Source: Candidatus Aerophobetes bacterium Ae_b3b
GTDB taxonomy: Bacteria; Aerophobota; Aerophobia; Aerophobales; AE-B3A
Length of the DNA: 22,879 nt
NCBI GenBank assembly: GCA_005223085.1
Contig: NJBP01000035.1
Location: 1 to 22,879, forward strand
Direction of reading: 5' to 3'
Below are positions 9,878-19,374 of this stretch, one piece after another. Each line of letters opens with the position of its first letter. Position 1 is the stretch's first letter. Made by a program: the position numbers and the translations under genes. A model generated the notes under the pieces. The model saw only the letters and a list, made by a program, of their open reading frames with translations. It made no database searches and was not told where the DNA came from.

Positions 9878-11718
9878 ATTGTTTATTCAAGGGTTCTCAA
9901 GTCAAAGAATCCCCTTCCAGTGCCTTGACTTTAGAAAAAAAACTAAATCGCCTGCCAGACTCACCGGGGGTCTACCTTTTAAAGGATGAAAAGAGAAAGG
10001 TTTTATACGTAGGCAAGGCCCTTTCTCTTAGAAAGAGAGTACGCTCTTATTTTCAAAGAACAAGCTTTTCTTCGAGAATTCACTCGTTGGTGGGTCAAAT
10101 TAAGGATTTGGAATGGGTGATTACCGATTCCGAGGCAGAGGCTTTTCTATTGGAGTCTAATTTAATAAAACACCATCGCCCTCGGTATAACATCCGGCTC
10201 AGAGACGACAAATCCTATCCCTACATTAAACTTACCGCTTACGAGCCTTTTCCACGTGTTTTTCTAACTCGAGGCCCTAAGGAGGATGGTTCTCTTTACT
10301 TTGGTCCTTATACCGACGTCAAAGCAGCCAGAAAGAGTTTGCGGTTGATCCACCGTTTTTTCCCCTTGCGCAGATGCAAGGGGAAATTCAAGTTAAGATC
10401 TAGACCATGCCTTAATTATCACATAAAGGAATGTAGCGGTCCCTGCGTGAAAAAAATTAATTCACGAGAATATGGTGGCCTAGCCAGGGGAGTTTCTCTT
10501 TTCCTTCAGGGACATTATGAGAGTTTACTTTCTCAGTTGGGAAAGGAGATGGAGGAGGCAAGTCGGGATGAAAAATTTGAGAGGGCAGCAAAATTGAGGG
10601 ATTTGATCAGAGCTATTCATAGGATTGGTCAGACTCAGAAGGTAGCCTCTTTCCCTGGAGGAGATAGAGATCTGATTGGTGTTGCTTATAATAATGAAGA
10701 GGCCTGTGTAGTTGTCTTTCAGATTCGGGAGGGGAAAGTGGTGGGTAATAAACATTTTCTGCTCAAGATCGGACAGGAAGATAAAGGAAAAGATATATTG
10801 ACCTTTTTCGTCAAACAATACTATGGTAAAGTTTCCTTTATTCCTCCGGAGGTACTCCTTCAATATGAAATAACCGACCAGGCTGCCATTAAGCGATGGT
10901 TTTCGGAAAGACGAGAAGGAAAAATTAAGTTGGATGTTCCCCAAAGAGGAAAGAAAGTAAAGCTAATGCAGTTGGTGATAAAAAATGCTCGTCTCATTTT
11001 GCAACAGGAGAAAGGTAGAGAAAAAAACGAGGCTCTTCTGCAGTTGAAAAACTATTTAGATCTAAAGGAAAAGCCTTCTCTCATCGAGGGATTCGACGTG
11101 TCTAATATAAAGGGAAAAGAAGCTACCGGGTCAGTAGTTGTTTTTCGAGAGGGAAAAGCTGAAAAGTCTAGCTATCGAAGATTCAAGATTAAAACGGTCA
11201 AGGGGATAAATGATTTTGCTATGCTCTCCGAGGTGGTAAAACGACGTTATCAAAGATTACTAAAAGAATCACATCCTCTTCCTCATCTTATTTTGATAGA
11301 TGGAGGGAAGGGGCAATTGTCTTCCTGTCTGAAAACGCTCAAGCAACTAGGTCTGGGTTATGTCTCCCTAATAGGGTTGGCCAAAGAATTTGAGGAGGTT
11401 TATCTTCCCTCTAGATCTCTTCCCCTTAATATTCCTCATGACTCAGTTGCTTTACGGCTCTTGCAGGAAATAAGGGATGAATCTCACCGATTTGCCTATG
11501 CCTACCACAGAAAAATTCGCCAGAGAAAAATGAGTCATTCCTCTCTGGATGATATACCGCGAGTGGGGGAAAAAACAAAAAAGGCTCTTTTAACCCATTT
11601 CAGGTCAGTTAGTCTAATTAAAAACAAAAGCTTAGAAGAATTAAGACAGATTCCTGGAATAGGAGAAAAAACAGCCAGAAGTATTCTTGAGTGTCTGAAA
11701 GCATCGGAATCGCGATAG
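9850..11718 (+). CDS. uvrC: Excinuclease ABC subunit C
   Basis: Dual-incision nuclease of nucleotide excision repair, loaded by UvrB at damaged DNA. An N-terminal GIY-YIG nuclease (about 35-115: SPGVYLLKDEKRKVLYVGKA) makes the 3' cut. A cysteine-rich segment (CKGKFKLRSRPCLNYHIKECSGPC) is conserved in the family and thought to hold an iron-sulfur cluster. A UVR domain (DEKFERAAKLRDLI) contacts UvrB. The RNase H-like 5' nuclease has FDVSN, LIDGGKGQL and DESHRFAYAYHR, and tandem helix-hairpin-helix motifs end the protein (IPRVGEKTKKALL, IPGIGEKTARSIL). Length of 622 is normal. The ATG at 9850 lacks a clear ribosome site and overlaps the preceding gene by 28 bases, so a downstream start before the TLEKKLNRLP segment is possible. 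Confidence 0.95.
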   Translation: MGSIQRKTINCLFKGSQVKESPSSALTLEKKLNRLPDSPGVYLLKDEKRKVLYVGKALSLRKRVRSYFQRTSFSSRIHSLVGQIKDLEWVITDSEAEAFLLESNLIKHHRPRYNIRLRDDKSYPYIKLTAYEPFPRVFLTRGPKEDGSLYFGPYTDVKAARKSLRLIHRFFPLRRCKGKFKLRSRPCLNYHIKECSGPCVKKINSREYGGLARGVSLFLQGHYESLLSQLGKEMEEASRDEKFERAAKLRDLIRAIHRIGQTQKVASFPGGDRDLIGVAYNNEEACVVVFQIREGKVVGNKHFLLKIGQEDKGKDILTFFVKQYYGKVSFIPPEVLLQYEITDQAAIKRWFSERREGKIKLDVPQRGKKVKLMQLVIKNARLILQQEKGREKNEALLQLKNYLDLKEKPSLIEGFDVSNIKGKEATGSVVVFREGKAEKSSYRRFKIKTVKGINDFAMLSEVVKRRYQRLLKESHPLPHLILIDGGKGQLSSCLKTLKQLGLGYVSLIGLAKEFEEVYLPSRSLPLNIPHDSVALRLLQEIRDESHRFAYAYHRKIRQRKMSHSSLDDIPRVGEKTKKALLTHFRSVSLIKNKSLEELRQIPGIGEKTARSILECLKASESR

Positions 11719-11751
11719 TATTAGGACCTCGAAAAAAGTTTAGGGAAGTAA

Positions 11752-12261
11752 ATGCACGATTTTTTAAAGCTAAAGTTAAGTCCATACTGGATAGGAGCCG
11801 TGTCCGAGAAAGGAAAACTGGTGAAGATTTCCGTTTGTTACAGCCAGAAAGATCTATATAGGAGTCTCGGGGCAGCCCTGAAGGAGCAAACAGGATCTTC
11901 TTCCTTCCTGAAACGGTTAAAGCAAGATCTACTTAGCTACTGGCAAGGGGAAAGGGTGGATTTTACGAATTATTCTTTAAAGCTGGATAGATACTCCTCC
12001 TTTCAAAGAAAAGTATGGAGACTTACTCAGGAGATTCCCTATGGAGAGGTTCGTTCCTACAAGTGGATAGCAAAAAGATTAGGAAGTAAAGGATATCGGG
12101 CTGTAGGCCAAGTTTTGGCTCACAATCCCTTTCCTCTCATTATCCCCTGTCATAGGGTGATTAGAGAGGATAAAAGTTTAGGAGGATTTTCAGCAGGGAT
12201 AGAGATCAAAAGAAAACTTCTCCGGAAAGAACGAATTAATTTGGCTTGCCTATATGAGTAA
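11752..12261 (+). CDS. ogt: Methylated-DNA--protein-cysteine methyltransferase
   Basis: Suicide repair protein that takes the alkyl group from O6-alkylguanine or O4-alkylthymine onto its own cysteine. The C-terminal half is canonical: FQRKVWRLTQEIPYGEVRSY as the helix-turn-helix entry, AVGQVLAHNP, and the active-site IPCHRV with Cys133, followed by GGFSAG. The N-terminal domain is short and poorly conserved, giving 169 residues. AGGGAAG precedes the ATG with good spacing. It follows uvrC by 33 bases, placing two DNA repair genes together. The 163-base gap to secA holds a small inverted-repeat element, so ogt may end this transcription unit. Confidence 0.93.
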   Translation: MHDFLKLKLSPYWIGAVSEKGKLVKISVCYSQKDLYRSLGAALKEQTGSSSFLKRLKQDLLSYWQGERVDFTNYSLKLDRYSSFQRKVWRLTQEIPYGEVRSYKWIAKRLGSKGYRAVGQVLAHNPFPLIIPCHRVIREDKSLGGFSAGIEIKRKLLRKERINLACLYE

Positions 12262-12312
12262 GCATGATATAATGGAGAAGACGAAAATCTTTGAGTTACT
12301 AATCATTAACTG

Positions 12313-12376
12313 TTCACCGCAAAGATCGCAAAGTGCGCCGAGATGAATCAAAAAGAAAAACTTAATGAGCGGTGAA
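12313..12376. repeat. Small intergenic inverted-repeat element
   Basis: TTCACCGC (12313-12320) and GCGGTGAA (12369-12376) are exact inverted 8-mers bracketing 48 bases that begin with AAAGATCGCAAAGTGCG. The left part resembles the CGCAAAG-type degenerate repeats scattered through many bacterial genomes. It lies between ogt and secA. Whether it is an RNA hairpin, a protein site or a repeat relic cannot be told from one copy. Confidence 0.4.
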
Positions 12377-12427
12377 ATATGATAAGGCTCAATAGTTACG
12401 ATCAGGGATATAAAAAGGGGGAGGATG

Positions 12428-15121
12428 ATGGATTTTCTAACGAAAATTTTCGGTACTCACCAGGAAAGAAAAGTTAAGAAACTCCTACCTTTGGTTAATA
12501 AGATCAACAGTTTGGAAAAGAAGACCTCTAGACTTCCGGATAAGGCTTTGCAGGGAAAGACAGACGAATTTAGAGGCAAGCTTCGTCCCATTGTCACCGA
12601 GATTGACAGTTTAGAGAAGGAAATGGCTGAACTTCCTGAAATTGAGAAAGAAGCAGCAAAATTACACCTTCAAAAGAGAAGGCAGGAGCTGGACAGTCTT
12701 TTCGAGGATATTTTGCCGGAGGCTTTTGCCATAGTTCGGGAAGCGGCTAGAAGAACCATAGGCCTTCGACACTACGATGTTCAGTTGATAGGTGGCATCG
12801 TTCTTCATCGGGGAGGAATAGCCGAGATGGCCAATGGAGAGGGTAAAACTCTGGTAGCTACCTTACCTGTCTATCTTAATGCCCTGGATGGGAAGGGGGT
12901 GCATTTAGTTACCATAAATGATTACCTGGCTAGAAGAGATAGAGATTGGATGGGACCGGTTTATGAATTTCTGGGTCTTTCGGTAGGAGTTATCCAGAAT
13001 CAAATGGACAACGTAAGTAGACGTGAGGCTTACCAGTGTGACATCACTTATGGTACCAATAATGAGTTTGGCTTCGACTATCTTCGAGATAATATGACTC
13101 CTACCAAGGAGGATCAGGTTCAGAGAGGATTCAATTATGCTATTGTGGATGAGGTTGATTCTATCTTAATTGATGAAGCTCGCACTCCTCTTATTATCTC
13201 TGGTCCGGCAGAAAGATCCACCGAACTTTATTACCAAATTGACAAGATAGTACCTCGTCTAAAGAAGGGAAAGAAAGACGAAAAAAAAGACGAAGATGAA
13301 AAGGATTATGACTACGAAATAGATGAGAAGGACCAGACAGTAGCTCTTACCGAAAGGGGGATTGAGAAGGCCCAGAAGTTATTAGGGGTGAGAGATATCT
13401 ATCAGATTGATCCAAAGTGGAGTACCGAGCCAGCAACTCATATTCATCAAGCTATCCGGGCTCATAAACTTTACGAACGAGATAGAGATTATCTGGTCAA
13501 AGATAGAGAGGTAGTAATAATAGACGAGTTTACCGGGAGGCTGATGCCGGGAAGACGTTGGAGCGATGGACTGCATCAGGCGGTAGAGGCCAAGGAAGGG
13601 GTGAGGATAAGGAATGAGAATCAGACTCTGGCAACCATAACTCTGCAGAATTACTTTAGAATGTATAATAAACTAGCAGGAATGACTGGAACAGCGAGTA
13701 CGGAAGCAGATGAATTCAAAAAGATCTATAATCTACAGGTAGTGACGATTCCTACCGATAAACCGAGTATCAGACAGGAACTTTCTGATAGAATCTATCA
13801 GAAAGAACGTGCCAAGTTTCAAGCTGTAATAAAACAAATAGAAAAACTTTATCGAGAGCAAAGACCTGTTCTGGTAGGGACCCGATCAGTAGAAAAATCT
13901 GAATTCTTAAGTAAGATGTTGAGAGAAAGGGGAATTCCTCATACGGTACTTAATGCTAAGTATCATGAGAAGGAGGCTCAAATTGTAGCTCAAGCGGGGC
14001 AAAGAAGAGCAGTGACCATAGCTACCAATATGGCCGGAAGAGGAACAGATATCAAACTGGAGGATGGAGTTGAGACGTTAGGAGGATTGTTTGTCATTGG
14101 CACCGAACGTCATGAGTCTCGCAGAATTGATAATCAGCTTCGAGGAAGAAGCGGTAGACAGGGAGGTCCTGGTGCTGCCCAGTTCTATGTTTGTTTACAG
14201 GATGAGTTAATGCGGATATTTGGCTCGGAGAGAATCGCCTCCCTCATGGAGAGGTTAAAAATTCCTGAGGATGAACCTATTGAGCATCCCTGGGTGACCC
14301 GCGCCCTGGAAAGAGCACAGCAGCAAGTTGAAAGAAGAAACTTTGAGATAAGAAAGCAGCTCTTAGAGTATGATGATGTGATGAACAAGCAAAGGGAAGT
14401 AATCTATAAGGAAAGAGAGAGTGTCCTGGAGGAAAGAAATCTAAGGGAAGATATTATGGAAATGATAAATAACACAGTTGAGACTTTGGAATCTTTATAT
14501 GCTGAAGAAAAAGTCAGACCTGAAGAGTGGGATATAAGGGGTTTGATTAAGAGATTAGAACAAATTTTCCCCATTTCTTTCCCTTATCATAGTTTAAAGG
14601 AGATCTATGACCGCAAGCAGTTAATGAAAGTAATCACGCAGGAGGTAAGAAAAGCTTATCAGAAAAAGGAAGAAAGACTGGGAGACGAGTTGATGCGGAC
14701 ATTGGAAAAAATGATTCTCCTGCATACTATAGACTCTCAATGGAAGGATCATCTGTATAGTATGGATGGTCTAAAAGAAGGGATTGGACTACGGGGATAT
14801 GGACAACGTGATCCTTTAATTGAGTACAAGAGAGAAGCCTTTGACATGTTTGAAGAATTAACGCAACGCATCAAAGAGAATGTGACTGAGCTTATATTCA
14901 AAGTGGAGATTTCCCGGGAGCCGTCCTGGGAACGAGTTCTAGTAGGAACTCCTCAGGTTCCTCAGCCAGCTCTAGTGGGAACTGATCAGGGAAAGGAAAG
15001 GATGGGTACTAGTCAGGAATCACATCTCCCTTACCGAAGGGGCAAGACAAAAATCGGTCGCAATGATCCCTGCTCCTGCGGGAGTGGAAAAAAATATAAG
15101 TATTGTTGCGGAAGAAGATAA
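12428..15121 (+). CDS. secA: Protein translocase ATPase SecA
   Basis: Motor that drives unfolded preproteins through SecYEG at the inner membrane. From the N-terminus: DEAD-type nucleotide-binding domain 1 with MANGEGKT (Walker A, about 135-142) and IVDEVDSILIDEARTPLIISG (Walker B, near 241), the preprotein-crosslinking domain, domain 2 with TNMAGRGTDIKL and LRGRSGRQGGPG, the helical scaffold and wing domains, and a zinc-binding tail ending NDPCSCGSGKKYKYCC. A lysine- and aspartate-rich segment (KKGKKDEKKDEDEKDYDYE) is a family-variable insertion near domain 1. Of two adjacent ATGs I prefer 12428, which sits well spaced from AAGGGGGAGG; the one at 12425 is too close. ilvB begins 21 bases after the stop. 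Confidence 0.97.
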   Translation: MDFLTKIFGTHQERKVKKLLPLVNKINSLEKKTSRLPDKALQGKTDEFRGKLRPIVTEIDSLEKEMAELPEIEKEAAKLHLQKRRQELDSLFEDILPEAFAIVREAARRTIGLRHYDVQLIGGIVLHRGGIAEMANGEGKTLVATLPVYLNALDGKGVHLVTINDYLARRDRDWMGPVYEFLGLSVGVIQNQMDNVSRREAYQCDITYGTNNEFGFDYLRDNMTPTKEDQVQRGFNYAIVDEVDSILIDEARTPLIISGPAERSTELYYQIDKIVPRLKKGKKDEKKDEDEKDYDYEIDEKDQTVALTERGIEKAQKLLGVRDIYQIDPKWSTEPATHIHQAIRAHKLYERDRDYLVKDREVVIIDEFTGRLMPGRRWSDGLHQAVEAKEGVRIRNENQTLATITLQNYFRMYNKLAGMTGTASTEADEFKKIYNLQVVTIPTDKPSIRQELSDRIYQKERAKFQAVIKQIEKLYREQRPVLVGTRSVEKSEFLSKMLRERGIPHTVLNAKYHEKEAQIVAQAGQRRAVTIATNMAGRGTDIKLEDGVETLGGLFVIGTERHESRRIDNQLRGRSGRQGGPGAAQFYVCLQDELMRIFGSERIASLMERLKIPEDEPIEHPWVTRALERAQQQVERRNFEIRKQLLEYDDVMNKQREVIYKERESVLEERNLREDIMEMINNTVETLESLYAEEKVRPEEWDIRGLIKRLEQIFPISFPYHSLKEIYDRKQLMKVITQEVRKAYQKKEERLGDELMRTLEKMILLHTIDSQWKDHLYSMDGLKEGIGLRGYGQRDPLIEYKREAFDMFEELTQRIKENVTELIFKVEISREPSWERVLVGTPQVPQPALVGTDQGKERMGTSQESHLPYRRGKTKIGRNDPCSCGSGKKYKYCCGRR

Positions 15122-15142
15122 TAAAGTTAAGGAGACTTTGGA

Positions 15143-16819
15143 GTGAAGAGAAGCGGATCCCGGGTAGTAACTGAGGCCTTATCAAAAGAGGGGGTAAAAA
15201 TCATATTTGGATATCCAGGAGGAGCAGTGATTCCTCTCTATGATGTTCTTTACGAGACGCCGGAAATCAAACATATCCTAACTCGTCATGAACAAGCAGC
15301 TGCCCATGCTGCGGATGGATATGCCCGAGCTACGGGTGAGGTAGGAGTATGTATTGCCACCTCCGGGCCAGGAGCAACAAACTTAGTTACCGGAATTGCT
15401 ACTGCCTATATGGATTCCATCCCTCTAGTTGTTCTCACTGGTCAGGTTCCAACCTCCATGATTGGAAACGATGCCTTTCAGGAGGCGAATATAACGGGAA
15501 TAACTTATTCCATAACCAAACATAACTATCTAGTGAAAGATGTGGATGAGCTACCTGGGGTTTTAAAAGAAGCCTTTTACATCGCCAGGACTGCTAGGCC
15601 GGGACCGGTATTAATAGACCTTCCCAGGAATGTGCAAACCGGAGAGACTTCAGTTCCTTATCCTGAAGAAGTTCAGATTAGAAGCTATAATCCTAACTAT
15701 AAGGGTAATCCCAAACAGATTAGACGGGCTGCCGAAGCTATAGACAAATCCGAGAGCCCTGTTATTTATGCTGGAGGCGGAGTAATCAGTTCAGGAGCAT
15801 CATCCGAATTAGCTGAATTTGCTCATCGCATCAATATTCCGGTGACCACTACCCTGATGGGATTGGGGTCTTTTCCTGAAGATGATCCGCTTTCCTTAAA
15901 GATGCTGGGGATGCATGGAACCCGTTATGCCAATTATGCAGTTAGTGACACGGATTTACTTATTGCTGTTGGAGCGAGGTTTGACGACCGAATAACCGGC
16001 AAGATATCGGAATTTGCCTCCCATGCCAAGATAATCCATATAGATATTGATCCCACTGCCATAAGTAAGAATGTGAGGGTCGATATCCCTATTGTGGGTG
16101 ATGCCAAAAATATTCTCTCTCAGCTCCTCTCGGCTGCCCGAAAAGGAAAGAAAAGAGAGAGTTGGCATGGAAAGATTCAGGAGTGGAAAAAAAAGTATCC
16201 CTTAAAATACGAGTTAGGTGAAGATTTGAAGCCTCAGTACGTAGTGGAAATGATCTATAAAATGACTAAAGGAGAGGCTATCATTACTACTGAGGTAGGC
16301 CAGAATCAGATGTGGGCGGCTCAGTTTTATCAATATACCAAACCCCGGACTTTTATCTCCTCCGGAGGATTAGGAACTATGGGCTACGGTTTTCCTGCTT
16401 CTATTGGAGCACAGATTGGCCGTCCGGAAAAGATTGTTTTCGACATTGCTGGCGATGGAAGTTTTCAAATGAATATACAGGAGCTGGCGACAGCAGTCAA
16501 TTACAAAGTTCCGGTGAAAATCGCTATTTTGAATAATGGATATCTGGGGATGGTTAGACAATGGCAGCAGCTATTTTACGAATCTCGCTACTCCCAGGTG
16601 AATCTAGAGGGCCACCCCGACTTCGTGAAGGTTGCCCAGGCTTACGAAATTGAGGGAATCAGGGTGACAAAGCCGGAACAAGTCGAGCCAGCTTTAAAAA
16701 AGGCTCTGAATATCGCCGGTCCAGTCATTTTAGATTTTAGAGTCTCTCGGGAGGAAAACGTTTTTCCCATGGTTCCAGCAGGAGCAGCTCTTAACCAGAT
16801 TATAGAGGGACTGGCCTAG
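15143..16819 (+). CDS. ilvB: Acetolactate synthase, large subunit
   Basis: Thiamine-diphosphate enzyme condensing two pyruvates (or pyruvate and 2-ketobutyrate), the first common step of valine, leucine and isoleucine synthesis. The 558 residues match biosynthetic [18 protein letters not shown], catalytic Glu50 in [18 protein letters not shown], the FAD/central region with GMHGTRYAN and [11 protein letters not shown], and the thiamine-binding [15 protein letters not shown] near 437 with the following [13 protein letters not shown]. The start is GTG with GGAG eight bases upstream. The regulatory subunit gene ilvN, which usually follows, is absent; a broken tRNA gene and accessory DNA come next. 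Either ilvN lies elsewhere or the local operon was interrupted. Confidence 0.95.
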   Translation: MKRSGSRVVTEALSKEGVKIIFGYPGGAVIPLYDVLYETPEIKHILTRHEQAAAHAADGYARATGEVGVCIATSGPGATNLVTGIATAYMDSIPLVVLTGQVPTSMIGNDAFQEANITGITYSITKHNYLVKDVDELPGVLKEAFYIARTARPGPVLIDLPRNVQTGETSVPYPEEVQIRSYNPNYKGNPKQIRRAAEAIDKSESPVIYAGGGVISSGASSELAEFAHRINIPVTTTLMGLGSFPEDDPLSLKMLGMHGTRYANYAVSDTDLLIAVGARFDDRITGKISEFASHAKIIHIDIDPTAISKNVRVDIPIVGDAKNILSQLLSAARKGKKRESWHGKIQEWKKKYPLKYELGEDLKPQYVVEMIYKMTKGEAIITTEVGQNQMWAAQFYQYTKPRTFISSGGLGTMGYGFPASIGAQIGRPEKIVFDIAGDGSFQMNIQELATAVNYKVPVKIAILNNGYLGMVRQWQQLFYESRYSQVNLEGHPDFVKVAQAYEIEGIRVTKPEQVEPALKKALNIAGPVILDFRVSREENVFPMVPAGAALNQIIEGLA

Positions 16820-16853
16820 TTTATAGCAAAATTCCTCGCCTTAATTTTTTTTG

Positions 16854-16896
16854 GCGCCTGTAGTTCAGTGGATAGAACGTCGGCCTCCGGAGCCGA
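16854..16896 (+). pseudogene. Truncated tRNA-Arg(CCG), 5' half
   Basis: The sequence folds as the first 43 bases of a tRNA: acceptor 5' strand GCGCCTG, TA at positions 8-9, D-stem GTTC/GAAC with an AGTGGATA loop, and anticodon stem TCGGC/GCCGA around CTCCGGA, giving anticodon CCG (arginine). After 16896 no TTCGAAT-type T-loop and no CAGGCGC acceptor partner occur, so the 3' half is lost or replaced. tRNA genes are common integration targets, and the change of sequence character at this point fits an island junction whose 3' tRNA half was not restored. Confidence 0.8.
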
Positions 16897-17577
16897 AAAC
16901 AAGGAATCCGAAAAGAAAGATAGAAAGCCTAAGAAGGGCGACTAGCCTCTTTTGCCCTCACTTTTGATTTCCCACCAATTTGCCTGAATTTGCCTCATTT
17001 TACACCTATTATGGACACTATATGGACACCAAACCTAGCCGTCCTATCGAACACCGACAAAACCGTTTAAAGTTGCATTCTCTGCAGACTGCGGACCCCT
17101 CGGGGGGAGCAGTACCCGAGCCACCATGAGACAATCTAAATAACCTCACTTACACTATATGACATATTTTCAAAACTCGGAGAGTAATGTTACTACAGTG
17201 TTATGCTAGGAAATCAATATAAGGAGTTACAAGTTCGGTCTAGGAGGGTACGGCCGCATTGTGCTTTAAATTACCGACTACCTGCTCCCCAGGCTACTAC
17301 TCCATTGACTCTAACTTAACAAGTGGTACTATTTTAGTGGGGGCAGGTCACTACCGTTACAGTACTCTGGTTATCTGAAACCACAATCGCTTTAGAGGCA
17401 AAGTATATTTTCGGGCTAGGTTATGCTTTTTGAGCTCTCATAAGTGCCATACGAGACTTTTAAACTAACCCACCCAGGCGAGGGAATAAGGTTGGGGGGC
17501 ATGGGGGGAGATGATTGGTACTAAAAGAAGCAGATCAGTATAACAAAAGAAACACGAGTTAGACAAAGGTGCAGACT
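16897..17577. other. Long non-coding stretch after the broken tRNA
   Basis: No convincing ORF on either strand; only a 38-codon frame near 17200, without family features. It contains a hairpin at 17099-17120 (CTCGGG with CCCGAG) and a longer pairing of 17281-17290 with 17339-17347 (one bulged T). G-rich runs occur near 17490-17512. It may be the arm of an integrated element, gene remains, or an unrecognised RNA. Confidence 0.5.
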
Positions 17578-18093
17578 ATGACATTCTGGGAATACGTGTT
17601 CGCCACCTTCGGTGGCGTAGGCCTCGGTTTCGTTTTCTCAATTTTCTTGTTCTATCTCACAAACAGATGGGGAAGGAACACAAGAAGGAAACTACTAGAG
17701 AAAAATGTTGTGAAAGAATTCGAATTCAATGAGAAATACCTGGAGGAGGTTGTGAAGAAGCTCGAGGAAGCTATACAAGACATCACTGTTGGAGACAAAA
17801 CCAGGTTTTACTATTTCAACTATAGAAGCTACCAACGTCTGTTTACTAATGCCTATTTTATGCAAAATTTTCTTTACGAAAAACTCAATCCAAATGATAC
17901 ATATAAACTAGATTTGATTCTAAACCGAATGACAATCCCTGGCGAACAATTTATGACAAGTTTAATGGATAAATGGAACAGCAGCCAAATAGGTCAGCAA
18001 GAAGCATTAAAGTTCGCTAGATTGGAACGCGATTCTATGAAGTCATTCATTAAAGATATTGGTAAGATAAAGCAAAAGATAGTAAGCAAATGA
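17578..18093 (+). CDS. Hypothetical one-pass membrane protein
   Basis: I do not recognise a family. The 171-residue product begins with one hydrophobic helix (about 4-27, FATFGGVGLGFVFSIFLFYLT) followed by a basic stretch (NRWGRNTRRK), which by the positive-inside rule puts the remaining 135 residues in the cytosol. The tail is mostly helical with a charged, coiled-coil-like section (KYLEEVVKKLEEAIQD), then aromatic-rich helices. ATG 17578 has AAAGGTG about six bases before it; the GTG at 17569 overlaps that site and is less likely. It lies 213 bases upstream of the SIR2-like gene on the same strand. Membrane proteins of this shape accompany some immune effectors, but any partnership here is inferred from position only. 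Confidence 0.65.
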   Translation: MTFWEYVFATFGGVGLGFVFSIFLFYLTNRWGRNTRRKLLEKNVVKEFEFNEKYLEEVVKKLEEAIQDITVGDKTRFYYFNYRSYQRLFTNAYFMQNFLYEKLNPNDTYKLDLILNRMTIPGEQFMTSLMDKWNSSQIGQQEALKFARLERDSMKSFIKDIGKIKQKIVSK

Positions 18094-18306
18094 ATTCTCT
18101 CCTTTTCCTTTCTGAGCCCATTGGCGCTTTTCATAAGAAGGTAGGAAAGGTACACACCATAATTCCCGGTACACGGAATATATTAAGCGTGAGTCTGGAC
18201 GGATGATTATTGTTGAGAATGACAGGGACAATGGTGGGTCGAGGATACTAGGCAACAAGGTTGTGCGGGTAATGAAGAGGATGTAAGCCAACAGGGAGTA
18301 GATAGA
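18094..18306 (+). other. Intergenic stretch before the SIR2-like gene
   Basis: It contains a 27-codon open frame near 18200-18285 beginning MIIVENDRDN and extending upstream without a start codon to a TAA near 18135. It may be the tail of a lost gene, since it has no matching ribosome site. AGGGAGT near 18290 serves the downstream gene. Confidence 0.35.
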
Positions 18307-19374
18307 ATGTCTGGAAAGTCCTTCCCCGAAAAGAAGGTCTATTTCTTGGGTGCAGGTGCTTCGAATGCTTCTGACTTTACGCTCCCACTAATGAAGGGAT
18401 TCTTCCAAGAAACAAACCTCTTTTCGGAAGAGTACCGCGAGCTTTGTGAGTTCATTGTCAGGAACTTTCCTCAAACCCTCCGGAAAAAGATCAATATAGA
18501 AGACACAAACCTAGAGGATATCAAATCAGAAGACGTAAATCTAATAGATATGAATTTAGAGCATGTTATTACCTATCTGGAACTGAGCATAGACAGATTC
18601 GGTTCATTCGGAAAACGTCCTGATGGTCCTCTCTTTGATGCTCGGAAACAGTTCAGCCAACTCGTCAAAAAGCGACTAGATTACCCACCTAAAGATGATA
18701 GATTGTGGTGCAAAAAGTTCAAACGTATTCTTCGGGACCTGAATGAGCATAGGGAGGACACTGTTATTACCTTGAATTATGATCTTGTCGTAGAAAACAC
18801 GCTAAAGGAGATTTGGGCGAATGGCGAACACCCATTATACGAAACAATGTGTCATATATTGACGGAAGCCCCAGTTTTCAGTCTTGGACGCCTCAGAAAG
18901 GACTGGTGGAATGGTTTGTATCTGAAGCTTCATGGTTCCATAGAGTGGTATCAATGTCCTTACGACGATTGTCCCAATCGCCCGACGCTAGAAATTCCTG
19001 ATCGGTGGAGGGCAGATAAACCAAAGATGTGCGGTATTTGCGGCGCCACTCTTGAACCAGCAATTGTTCCGCCTACGATGAGTAAAGCTTTCGATAGGTG
19101 GCCTAGGTTAGGGCTTGTGTGGCGATTGGCTAGGGAAGAACTCACGGCAGCAACTACTGTAGTATTTATAGGTGTCTCTTTCGCTTCGTCGGATTACTAT
19201 CTCCGTTGGTTGCTAAAATCATCGTTCCTTAATCCAAACAGTAGCAAAAAGTCTGTAGTGGTCGTTGATAAATGTCCATCGGTTAAGTGCAAAATAAGGG
19301 AAATGGTTGGTATAGACCCGACATATTACCCTAATATCGATACCTATATTAGTGAAGAAATAGATAATAGATGA
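18307..19374 (+). CDS. SIR2-like (SIR2_2) putative NADase
   Basis: The protein has the nucleotide-binding signature of SIR2-like enzymes: VYFLGAGASNAS with GAGAS at 15-19, TLNYD with Asn157 and Asp159, and LKLHGS with His209, the Asn/His pair that acts in NAD cleavage in characterised immune SIR2 domains. A putative zinc knuckle sits between them and the last strands (Cys217, Cys222, Cys242, Cys245), and VVFIGVSFASSDYY (285-298) is the late Rossmann strand. Bacterial SIR2 domains of this type deplete NAD during phage infection (Thoeris, DSR and similar systems); here that role is inferred. No second effector or sensor domain is fused, so a separate sensor would be needed. An acidic segment at 64-86 looks like an internal duplication. 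ATG 18307 follows AGGGAGT by about ten bases. The stop overlaps a small ORF (ATGA). Confidence 0.85.
   Translation: MSGKSFPEKKVYFLGAGASNASDFTLPLMKGFFQETNLFSEEYRELCEFIVRNFPQTLRKKINIEDTNLEDIKSEDVNLIDMNLEHVITYLELSIDRFGSFGKRPDGPLFDARKQFSQLVKKRLDYPPKDDRLWCKKFKRILRDLNEHREDTVITLNYDLVVENTLKEIWANGEHPLYETMCHILTEAPVFSLGRLRKDWWNGLYLKLHGSIEWYQCPYDDCPNRPTLEIPDRWRADKPKMCGICGATLEPAIVPPTMSKAFDRWPRLGLVWRLAREELTAATTVVFIGVSFASSDYYLRWLLKSSFLNPNSSKKSVVVVDKCPSVKCKIREMVGIDPTYYPNIDTYISEEIDNR

Noticed and set aside
16854-17000. Group I intron in tRNA-Arg
   Set aside because: The anticodon stem closes normally, so the loop is not interrupted, and no 3' tRNA half appears downstream in the window.
17485-17512. G-quadruplex from G-rich runs
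   Set aside because: Only two long G runs with irregular spacing; weaker than a standard four-run motif.
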